57,714 nt of DNA, taken from NCBI GenBank assembly GCA_016931075.1, contig JAFGFF010000079.1:1-57714 (forward strand). The letters run 5' to 3'. This document shows, piece by piece, positions 1 to 6,493 of the stretch. The DNA is from Pirellulales bacterium. Its GTDB lineage: Bacteria; Planctomycetota; Planctomycetia; Pirellulales; Thermoguttaceae. Numbering within the stretch: position 1 is the first letter of the stretch; every line of letters begins with the position of its first letter. Made by a program: the position numbers and the translations under genes. The notes beneath the pieces are model-generated. The model did not search any database, was not told the DNA's origin, and worked only from the letters and a program-made list of their open reading frames with translations.

Positions 1-623
1 TGGGCCATGCCCTGGTGATGCGCTACTACGGCCTGCGTCCCTGGATCACGTTGCACGGTTTGGGCGGGTTGGCCGGGTATGACACGACCGACTTGATGCG
101 CTCTCGGGCGTCCGGCTGGATTGCCCAAATTATCATTTCACTAGCCGGTCCCGGGGCCGGGTTTCTCATGGCGGCAGTAATCGTTGCCGTATTGTTTGCC
201 TCGGGAGGCGGGGTTGTCCCCAAGTTTTTTGAACCGCCGTATGGTTTTTTTTTAATTCCTCAGGGCATTGTCTCGATGCGTTTGCTCACTCTGACCTGGG
301 CCCTTCTGTTCGTCGGTGTGACTTGGGGATTGGTCAATTTATTGCCCATCTATCCACTGGACGGCGGCCAGGTCGCACGGGAAATTTTTCTCCGTTTCAA
401 CCCGCGAAACGGGCTTCGCTACTCGCTCATTCTCTCCACGATCGCTGGCGCGACGATGGTCGCGATTTGCCTTCTTCCGGTGGTGCAAAGCATTCGAGCC
501 GGACTGCCTCTTCTCACCTCTCTGCGCAACGGAAGTCCTTTTGTCGCCTTGCTTTTCGGCTACCTGGCCTATTCGAGTTACTCGGTGCTTCAGGCCATGT
601 TCCGACCACGTGGGCCTTGGTAA
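1..623 (+). CDS. Site-2 protease family (M50) membrane metalloprotease, 5'-truncated
   Basis: The frame is open to the left edge and reads Gly-His-Ala-Leu-Val before the first internal start codons at 15 and 18. That Gly-His looks like the tail of the HExxH zinc motif of M50 intramembrane proteases, so the N-terminus lies outside the window. About 110 residues later is NLLPIYPLDGG, the second conserved M50 motif, whose Asp is the third zinc ligand. Several hydrophobic segments surround both motifs, so the protein should sit in the cytoplasmic membrane and cleave within or near membrane helices. Without the N-terminus (PDZ or CBS domains could be missing) the substrate cannot be guessed. Confidence 0.8.
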   Translation, partial: GHALVMRYYGLRPWITLHGLGGLAGYDTTDLMRSRASGWIAQIIISLAGPGAGFLMAAVIVAVLFASGGGVVPKFFEPPYGFFLIPQGIVSMRLLTLTWALLFVGVTWGLVNLLPIYPLDGGQVAREIFLRFNPRNGLRYSLILSTIAGATMVAICLLPVVQSIRAGLPLLTSLRNGSPFVALLFGYLAYSSYSVLQAMFRPRGPW

Positions 624-1142
624 TCGTACGGTTCTCCGCACGACTCGGCGAGGTCTTCCTTGGGGTGCGGTGTGGTCTTTGAGAAGAGCAATCTTCAGCG
701 CGCCAAGGACCCTCCAGCGGCAATGATGAACGGGTCTCTTTCCTGTCCACGGGTGTCTCCACACCGACTTGAACAAGCCGTTGTTGGACCGTCATCATGA
801 TCCAAAAGGCCATGCGCAACCGGTCATCGGGTGGAACCGCGCGCGGTTTGTCTTCAAGAAATCCGAACGGGATTTCCGATTACGGTGTTGAAATTCTTGA
901 AAGAGTGTGTACAACTATGCTAATGTTGGATGGATACTGGCAAGCTGACCTTAGCGACGGTGTGAGCATTAACAATGCCTAGGCATGGATGTGGACCGTC
1001 GAATAATGGCTCGGAAGCCATTTCGGGCTCGGAGCCCATTTGGTTTTCTTGTAACAGGGTGGGACTGCCGTTCGGGCTTCACAGCGTGTGAAGCCGATAG
1101 CAGATGCGGTCCTGCCGCGAACCCTTGGACGGAGGAATAACC
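624..1142. other. Leader region without a gene, with small palindromes
   Basis: No convincing gene lies between the protease stop and the Lys-rich gene. The stretch holds a perfect 12-bp palindrome ATGCCTAGGCAT (975-986) and two adjacent small hairpins with the same GGA-type loop: TGGCT-CGGA-AGCCA (1007-1020) and GGGCTC-GGA-GCCC (1025-1037), followed by a T-rich run. These would fall in a 5' leader of the Lys-rich gene if it is transcribed from the candidate promoter near 888-916. Confidence 0.5.
888..916 (+). promoter_or_regulatory. Candidate sigma70-type promoter for the Lys-rich protein
   Basis: TTGAAA (888-893), a 17-nt spacer and TACAAC (911-916) fit a vegetative promoter with four to five matches in each box. 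It would give a leader of about 220 nt before the GTG at 1143. This is sequence resemblance only. Confidence 0.3.
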
Positions 1143-1376
1143 GTGCCCAAGAAAAAGAGAGTAGCCAAGAAGGCTACAAAGAAGGTGGCGAAGAAGAGGA
1201 AGGTCGCGAAGAAGAAGGTGGCCAAGAAGAAGAAGGTCGCCAAGAAGAGAAAGGTCGCCAAGAAGAAGAAGGTCGCCAAGAAGAAGGCGACGAAGAAGGT
1301 GGCCAAGAAGAGAAAGGTCGCCAAGAAGCGCCGCAAGAAGGCGACCAAGAAGACCGCCTGCCCGACCTGCATGTAA
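1143..1376 (+). CDS. Lysine-rich histone H1-like protein with KKVAKK repeats
   Basis: The start is GTG at 1143, chosen because GGAGG (1131-1135) lies 7 nt upstream; an in-frame ATG at 1104 has no such site. The 77-residue product is almost entirely Lys/Arg/Val/Ala built from repeats of the type KKVAKK(R/K)K, like the tails of eukaryotic histone H1 and bacterial H1-like proteins. The likely role is non-specific DNA or RNA binding and nucleoid compaction. The repeat part ends with ATKK, and the chain then closes with a short CPTCM tail whose CxxC pair is the only non-basic motif and could bind metal or form a disulfide. The repetitive AAG-rich codons make an open, hydrophobic antisense frame that is not a gene. 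Confidence 0.8.
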   Translation: MPKKKRVAKKATKKVAKKRKVAKKKVAKKKKVAKKRKVAKKKKVAKKKATKKVAKKRKVAKKRRKKATKKTACPTCM

Positions 1377-1415
1377 TCAGCGCGGGTTGCCACCCTCCCA
1401 TAATACGACGAGAAA

Positions 1416-1446
1416 GAGCCGCTTGGACAACGCGTCCGAGCGGCTC
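1416..1446. terminator. Hairpin terminator between convergent genes
   Basis: GAGCCGCT (1416-1423) pairs with AGCGGCTC (1439-1446), and the stem is extended by GGAC/GTCC. Read on the minus strand it is followed by TTTCTC, so it best serves the minus-strand hyp run; it may also stop the Lys-rich gene on the plus strand. There is no long T-tract. Confidence 0.5.
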
Positions 1447-1605
1447 TAACGGTTTATGGGGAAAGGATTTGCGCAAACCGCCGAATGGGGGTGCCCCAGG
1501 GGCGGCTTCTTCGGAAAAGCGGTCACCTCTCGGACACCCATCGGTATCTGACCAGGGCTTGGTGGGCAACCTCCCATGCCACGTTGGCCCCAAGGACACG
1601 ACATT

Positions 1606-2139
1606 CTACAGGCCGCCCGGGTCGGTCGCGCGATGAGGCCAAGGCAGCGCCGCCCAGATCTGATCGGTCAGACTTCGCGAGGGCCGTGCGGCCTGGGCCA
1701 GGTGACGCCGCGCTATGGCGGCCAGTTGGTCGGCCTGTCGTGTCGAGTTGACCATGTGGACCACGCCCGCTTCTCGCACCATCCATTGGAGGGAGATCAG
1801 TGCGGGAGTTGTCACCACGGCAACCCGGGCGAGAAGATAGTCACGGCCCATCCGAACAACCCGGGCCAAGAGGTCGTCCACATTGGATCGGGTGAGTTCC
1901 AAGATCACGAAGCTGGACGGGGCCTCGGCTAACCGGTCCCAACACCCGGCCAGGCTCCGCGTCTCGAATAACTCGCGCCGACCCAGCCCCTCGCGCCGCA
2001 AAGCGATCGCCCAACGGCTCGATGCTTCGCAGACGATCACCCGAGGCGGTCCGGCGCCCTCGGGCAATACTCTCCCATCGATGACCGCGTCGCGGCAAGG
2101 AATGTCAAATCGGGGCGATTCGGGGCTCGGATCATTCAC
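1606..2139 (-). CDS. Receiver-like (degenerate CheY fold) protein coupled to hypB
   Basis: A 177-residue protein of no named family that I recognise. Its middle reads like a response-regulator receiver: an early strand (VIVCEA), a strand ending in Glu where the phospho-acceptor Asp would sit (FVILEL), a strand followed by Thr (VAVVTT), then a helix-rich end. The acidic pocket and conserved Lys of active receivers are not evident, so it is probably a pseudo-receiver. It begins with GTG at 2139 inside the end of hypB, overlapping by 8 nt (GTGAATGA), which suggests translational coupling. Its position as last gene of the hydrogenase-maturation run suggests an accessory or regulatory role, but this is inference. 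Confidence 0.6.
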   Translation of the reverse strand: MNDPSPESPRFDIPCRDAVIDGRVLPEGAGPPRVIVCEASSRWAIALRREGLGRRELFETRSLAGCWDRLAEAPSSFVILELTRSNVDDLLARVVRMGRDYLLARVAVVTTPALISLQWMVREAGVVHMVNSTRQADQLAAIARRHLAQAARPSRSLTDQIWAALPWPHRATDPGGL

Positions 2140-2782
2140 CGTGCGAGGTCCTCAGCAACCAATCGGCCAACTCGTCGATCCCTTGGCCTTGCCGGGCGGA
2201 AACCTGAAAGATCTTCGCCTTGGGAGCCAGGTGCTTCATGTCCGACTCAGCCCGTTGGAGGTTGAAATCGCTCTGAGGGAGCAGGTCCACTTTCGTGATG
2301 ACCAGGACGTCGGCTTTCTGGAAAATCGTCGGGTATTTGACGATTTTGTCGTCCCCTTCACTGATGCTGAGGATGACCAGCCGGAGTTGCTCGCCCAGGT
2401 CGAATCCGGCCGTGCAGACCAGGTTGCCGACGTTCTCGATCCACAGGAGGTCGATCCCGTCCAGGTCCAGCCCGTCGGCCGCGGCGGCGACCATTGTTGC
2501 GTCGAGGTGGCAGGCGCCCTCGGTGTTGATCTGGACGACGGGAATGCCCCGGCTCTCGATCCGCTGGGCGTCGATCGTGCTGGCCAGGTCCCCTTCGATC
2601 ACGGCCGGCGACGCCCGACCGCCGAGGTTCTCCATCAGGGCCTCCAGCAGCGTCGTCTTGCCGCAGCCGGGCGAGCCGACCACGTTGATTGTGTAGGTGC
2701 CCGAGGCGGTGAACCGCTCGCGATTCTCCCGGGCGTATTTGTCGTTGGCCTTCAACAGTTTCTTGGCGGCGATGATCTTCAT
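2132..2782 (-). CDS. hypB: Hydrogenase nickel incorporation GTPase HypB
   Basis: HypB uses GTP hydrolysis to help deliver nickel to the large subunit of [NiFe] hydrogenase, working with HypA in the cytoplasm. The 216-residue protein has the P-loop GSPGCGKTT near residue 37, the family signature ENVGNLVC and the guanine-specificity motif TKVDLL. The Cys-His pair in EGACHLD and the Cys of NVGNLVC match the metal site in the G domain. The long His-rich nickel-storage segment found at the N-terminus of some HypB proteins is absent. It lies 15 nt after hypA and overlaps the following receiver-like gene by 8 nt. Confidence 0.95.
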   Translation of the reverse strand: MKIIAAKKLLKANDKYARENRERFTASGTYTINVVGSPGCGKTTLLEALMENLGGRASPAVIEGDLASTIDAQRIESRGIPVVQINTEGACHLDATMVAAAADGLDLDGIDLLWIENVGNLVCTAGFDLGEQLRLVILSISEGDDKIVKYPTIFQKADVLVITKVDLLPQSDFNLQRAESDMKHLAPKAKIFQVSARQGQGIDELADWLLRTSHGE

Positions 2783-2797
2783 GGCGATTCCTTCGGG

Positions 2798-3148
2798 TCA
2801 ATTATCCTCCAGCTCGATGCTCTGGAGCAGCAGTTCTTGTCCCCCCTCGAACAGGATATCGCCGCTGCCGCATCGAGGGCAAGTGGCGACCAGTTCGTCG
2901 ATTTCGGTCAACTGACCGCAGTCATGGCACCGGCAGATGGCCCGGGGCTCGTCGATTCGCAGTTCGGCGTCCTTCAAGATGGTCTCCGGAGCCAACAGCT
3001 CGAAGGCGAACCGGATCGAGTCGACGTTCACGCCTGACAAGTGTCCGATTACCAGTTCCAAGCCTAGAATCCGGCCGTGCTGGCCGGCCTGATCGACCTC
3101 CCGCTGGACCTGTTCGATGAGCGCTTCGACGATGGAGAGTTCGTGCAC
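2798..3148 (-). CDS. hypA: Hydrogenase maturation nickel metallochaperone HypA
   Basis: HypA binds nickel through its N-terminal Met-His-Glu and passes it to the hydrogenase large subunit together with HypB. The 116-residue product begins MHELSIVEAL, the expected nickel site, and carries the structural zinc site as CHDC and CPRC about 20 residues apart. The start is GTG at 3148. No Shine-Dalgarno is visible in front of it, because the upstream 45 nt is a GGGATTGG-type tandem repeat. It follows the protease gene after 108 nt and precedes hypB by 15 nt on the same strand. Confidence 0.95.
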   Translation of the reverse strand: MHELSIVEALIEQVQREVDQAGQHGRILGLELVIGHLSGVNVDSIRFAFELLAPETILKDAELRIDEPRAICRCHDCGQLTEIDELVATCPRCGSGDILFEGGQELLLQSIELEDN

Positions 3149-3150
3149 GG

Positions 3151-3196
3151 TGGGGGATTGGTAATTGGTAATTGGGGATTGGGGATTGGGGATTGG
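3151..3196. repeat. Tandem GGGGATTGG/GGTAATTGG repeat upstream of hypA
   Basis: Imperfect copies of GGATTGG and TAATTGG run head to tail between the hydrogenase protease gene and hypA. They end 2 nt before the hypA start codon and occupy the place where its ribosome binding site should be. Confidence 0.8.
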
Positions 3197-3256
3197 AAAA
3201 CCGAGCGGGGGACGTAAGTCCCCTGTTTTGCTGCTGGATTGAGGGATGATGGGCTG

Positions 3257-3757
3257 CTATGGAGTCTCCTTCTCCTTTGGCCCAGGTCGGGCGCCGGTAA
3301 GAGCTTCGATTTCATCGAGAACGGCTTCGACGGCGTCTGGAATGGCCGCTTGGACGGCGGGCGTGCATTGCTCGCTGAAGTTAAGAATGTCTTCCGCCTC
3401 GACACCGATCAGCCGGATGTCCTCGTCCCGGGGGAGGTAGGCCTCGGCCTTCCGGCCCAGGGCCAGGGCAGTCGGCAGGGTCACGTCGTGGGCCGAGTTG
3501 CTCCGTTGGGTCGGGATGGCGTCGGGCGTGAGCCGGTGGATCGTGCCCGGGGCCGCGCCGGTGCAAATGGCGTCGACCACGACCGCCTTGTCGAACCCAA
3601 TCATCCGCTCCATCAACCTCAGCCCTCCCCAGTAGTCCTCGTCGACCACGATGTCGTCGCGGCCGTCCAGCCGGGAGCGCAGCACCTCGATCACGCGCAG
3701 CCCGACGCTGTCGTCGGCGATCAGCGGATTGCCCAGGCCCAGGACGAGCGTCTTCAT
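3257..3757 (-). CDS. Hydrogenase maturation protease (HybD/HycI/HoxW type)
   Basis: This endopeptidase removes the C-terminal extension of a [NiFe] hydrogenase large subunit after nickel insertion. The 166-residue protein has the family's GLGNPLIADDSVG motif at the N-terminus, an Asp in VVVDAICTG and a conserved His in SAHDVTL, matching the three nickel-sensing acidic/His positions of the family. The ATG at 3757 is chosen because it starts exactly at the canonical motif and overlaps the stop of the preceding gene as ATGA. It is followed by hypA and hypB. The hydrogenase structural genes are not in the window. Confidence 0.9.
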   Translation of the reverse strand: MKTLVLGLGNPLIADDSVGLRVIEVLRSRLDGRDDIVVDEDYWGGLRLMERMIGFDKAVVVDAICTGAAPGTIHRLTPDAIPTQRSNSAHDVTLPTALALGRKAEAYLPRDEDIRLIGVEAEDILNFSEQCTPAVQAAIPDAVEAVLDEIEALTGARPGPKEKETP

Positions 3758-5886
3758 ACGAGCGCCTCCTCGGCCAGTTCCGCCGCGGCCGGCTCGGGCG
3801 TCGGCTCGGTCGCTTCCAAAGTAATGACGGCCGATCGGGCGTCCACATCGACGGTCAGGAGTACCTGATCTCCGACCTGGGCGCCCTGGCGGCGGAGATG
3901 GGCCCCCAGGCCCCAGGCGCGGCCGTCTTTGGCAGCCAGGGTGCCGACGCGGGTCCCTCCCTCGGCAAACAGGGCGAACTTGCCCAAGATCGTTTCCTTC
4001 CACTCCGACGGGATCGTGACGACCGCGTAGGTGCTGGCCGCTTTCGAGAGCCGGTAGCGGAGCCAGAAGCGTCCGTCGGCTGTTCTGCCGTGGGCATCAA
4101 GCACCCGGGCAGGGGCCCGTTCGATCCGGCGACGGCGGACCAACGCCTGGACCGCCCGGCGCGAGACATTGGCTCCCAGCAGGCCATAGACGCTGTGACC
4201 GTATTGCACGATCACCGGCGACGCGGCGACGAACGCATGGAAGCTGAAGCGGTTCATCCCGCTCCCGACGCACCGTTCTTCCAATTCGCTCCGTTCCATG
4301 ACCGGGCCGTGGCGTTCGAGAATCTCGACGAGTTGTTTTTCCACGCCGCCGAGGATCTCGCGCCAGCCCTTCGGATCGAGGCTTGCGATCCGCCGATCGT
4401 CGACCACCAGACCGGGCGTCTGGCGGCAGTATTCCAACAAGATCTGTTTCGGCGGCGGAACCTTCCACATCCGGCGGTTGCGTCCGACGGCCGCCCGAAG
4501 GTCGGCGACCGACACCGGCCCGGCCACCGCCAGGACCTTTTCGATCGTCCGAGGCAGGCCATGCCGTCCGACGGCCAACGACCGGAACCAGCCCCGCCGA
4601 CGGTCCAGCCAGCGAAATCCGTCGATTAATTGGATGACTTCGGCCATAAGCCGCGGGTCGACGCGAAGACCGTCGCGGCGCTGCAAGGCCCGATTCACAC
4701 GTTTTAGTGTTGTCAGCCCCCGATAGTAAAGTTCCCGCTTGGCTGTCTCGATAATCCACGCCGGGGCCTCGGCCTGTTCGAGAGCAACGGCCAGGCGGCC
4801 CGTTTCTATTCGAACCACCGTACAGGGCGTCTCGCGTCCTAACAGTCGGGCTCCCTCCAAGACACGGTCCAGGTCCAGGCCGACCGCCGTCCAACCTCGT
4901 TCGATGAGGTCCCTTTCCAGCGTGTCGACCGGACATGGTAGGGCTGAGCGAAGATGGGCCAAGACGCGGTCCATCACCGGAGCGACCAGCGACTCGGGCT
5001 TCGCGTGCTTCACCTGCCGGGCACAGATCTGCCGGGTTCGCTCCCGGGTCATGCCGTATTGCGCGCCGATCTGAGCCAACGTCCGTCGCCGGCCGTCCCG
5101 CCATCCATAGTAGCTGGTGACAATCTGGCGGTTGCGCTCGTGCTCGGTGCTGGCGAACAACTGGGTCAACTCTTCCTCGATCGTCAGTCGCGGCAACGCC
5201 TCGATTCCTTCCCGCAACCGCCGCAACTCGGCCACGTCGAACGTCGGATCCAGGTTGCCGGGCCCTTGGGATGTAATTCGCCGTGCCAACTCGGCCGCTG
5301 ATCGCGCTTCGGGGTCGAGGCGTTGCAGCAAGTGGCCAAAACGGGGATCATCAACCGTGATCCTCTCTGAGTCTGCCATTTGGGCGAGACACCGGGCTTC
5401 GTCTTGGATCTCTTGGGCAACGTCCTCCCGAGCGCCCAGCCGGCTCTCGACCGCGGCAAGCAGATCGACCAGACACCGGGGGCCGAACGCGCGGATCTGA
5501 AGCACCTGACCAACCGTCTGTTGCCCAAGACGCCCGAGATCGGCGTCATAGCCCTCGCGGCGAAGGCACTGCCGCGTGCGATGTTCCAGCGGCAGGTCTT
5601 CGAGCGTCACGTCAACCGGAGGGGTGGGAAAGGGACGGTCGTCGAACCGCCGGCGCGAACAACTGGCCGCCACCCGTTTGACGATCAGTTGGGCCAGCTC
5701 GTGTAGCACCTCGGCTGGCGCCGCCTCCCACGCCGAATCGTCCAGGTCACACAGCCGGGCGTCGGCCAGGGGCGTTCCTCGCGCCAACCGCTCGGGCACC
5801 GACTCCAAGAGCCCCCCTCGCAACGTCGCCGGCGCGATCCGCTCCCCTGCCCGTGGATATCGCCGATTCCCCCCCTGCGTAGCCAT
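3754..5886 (-). CDS. Sigma region-4-like and RNAP alpha-CTD-like DNA-binding protein
   Basis: The start is ATG at 5886, with AAGGAGG 8 nt upstream, giving 710 residues; an upstream in-frame ATG at 5934 lacks a site. Around residues 92-150 is a segment resembling the helix-hairpin-helix C-terminal domain of RNA polymerase alpha (LEDLPLEHRTR... ending in an FG-type turn). Around 247-294 is a helix-turn-helix of the sigma-70 region 4 kind, with LAQIGAQYGMTRERTRQI. The long middle is helical and Arg-rich and ends in a probable small beta barrel (about 625-690). No sigma region 2 is seen, so it is probably not a complete sigma factor. It shares an ATGA overlap with the hydrogenase protease, suggesting coupled expression. 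A regulator of the cluster is one possibility. Confidence 0.7.
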   Translation of the reverse strand: MATQGGNRRYPRAGERIAPATLRGGLLESVPERLARGTPLADARLCDLDDSAWEAAPAEVLHELAQLIVKRVAASCSRRRFDDRPFPTPPVDVTLEDLPLEHRTRQCLRREGYDADLGRLGQQTVGQVLQIRAFGPRCLVDLLAAVESRLGAREDVAQEIQDEARCLAQMADSERITVDDPRFGHLLQRLDPEARSAAELARRITSQGPGNLDPTFDVAELRRLREGIEALPRLTIEEELTQLFASTEHERNRQIVTSYYGWRDGRRRTLAQIGAQYGMTRERTRQICARQVKHAKPESLVAPVMDRVLAHLRSALPCPVDTLERDLIERGWTAVGLDLDRVLEGARLLGRETPCTVVRIETGRLAVALEQAEAPAWIIETAKRELYYRGLTTLKRVNRALQRRDGLRVDPRLMAEVIQLIDGFRWLDRRRGWFRSLAVGRHGLPRTIEKVLAVAGPVSVADLRAAVGRNRRMWKVPPPKQILLEYCRQTPGLVVDDRRIASLDPKGWREILGGVEKQLVEILERHGPVMERSELEERCVGSGMNRFSFHAFVAASPVIVQYGHSVYGLLGANVSRRAVQALVRRRRIERAPARVLDAHGRTADGRFWLRYRLSKAASTYAVVTIPSEWKETILGKFALFAEGGTRVGTLAAKDGRAWGLGAHLRRQGAQVGDQVLLTVDVDARSAVITLEATEPTPEPAAAELAEEALV

Positions 5887-6004
5887 CCGGGTGCCTCCTT
5901 CCTTGCAGCCCGACGGCTGCCAACGAAGGCACATTGTAACGAGGTCCCCCGGCCTTGAAAAGAAGCGGCCAAAAATCTCGGGCTTTGCCCTGTAATCTTG
6001 GTTT

Positions 6005-6066
6005 GTAGGAGGCGACTCCTGTCGCCGAAGATGTATTCCCGATCGGCGACAGGAGTTGCCTCCTAC
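6005..6066. repeat. REP-like double palindrome, GGCGAC-TCCT-GTCGCC type
   Basis: The left arm (6005-6026) is GTAGGA followed by the palindrome GGCGAC-TCCT-GTCGCC. The right arm (6045-6066) is its reverse complement with one mismatch. The spacer is 18 nt. It lies 119 nt upstream of the sigma4/alpha-CTD-like gene. Just to the right (6081-6104) is a remnant built on CACGCAAGCGTG with GGGCATGGC beside it, a core also found at 20001-20012. The rest of 5887-6493 shows no gene. Confidence 0.85.
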
Positions 6067-6417
6067 ATCCCGGATACCCTCTCACGCAAGCGTGGGCATG
6101 GCTCACCCGAAACCGAAAGAGATGAATTTCAGTGTACTGATACTGCCACAAGTTCTTGGGCAACGCTCTAGCGTGCTGATTGTAGCGGTTAGGAAGGCCA
6201 GGACATCTTGACCGTCAAGCAGGTCACTTTCGGCCGGTGGGGTGTCGGCAGAAGGCGAAAAGAACTTGAGATTTTTTTCGAGTTCCTAAGTGCTTGGCCG
6301 ACTTGCAGTAGCGATCCGTCTCCCCTCTTTGGTTCGTTAGAACCATTTGCCGGACGGCCTTTTCTTTGCCAGACTTCCTTGAAGAGGTGTGCGCGGGGCA
6401 CGCTTCGACTCGGCTGA

Positions 6418-6441
6418 GTCCGCGCGAGTTGCCGCGCGGAC
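6418..6441 (+). promoter_or_regulatory. GC-rich hairpin in the leader of the YTV gene
   Basis: GTCCGCGCG (6418-6426) and CGCGCGGAC (6433-6441) form a perfect 9-bp stem with a 6-nt loop, ending 52 nt before the ATG. It has no T-tract, so a structural or regulatory 5'-leader element is more likely than a terminator. Confidence 0.45.
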
Positions 6442-6493
6442 AGCGGGGGCTCTTGGCGTTTCGGTTCGTCGAGATGAATGAGGAAGCTTATCT

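Noticed and set aside
1079-1393. Hydrophobic Phe/Leu-rich open frame on the minus strand
   Set aside because: It is the exact antisense of the Lys-rich repeat gene; AAG repeats read as CTT give Leu/Phe. No ribosome site.
1883-3037. Long plus-strand open frame (about 384 codons)
   Set aside because: It runs antisense through the receiver-like gene, hypB and hypA, which are firmly identified on the minus strand.
3151-3196. Possible CRISPR-like array
   Set aside because: The units are only 7-9 nt, contiguous and without unique spacers, so this is a simple tandem repeat.
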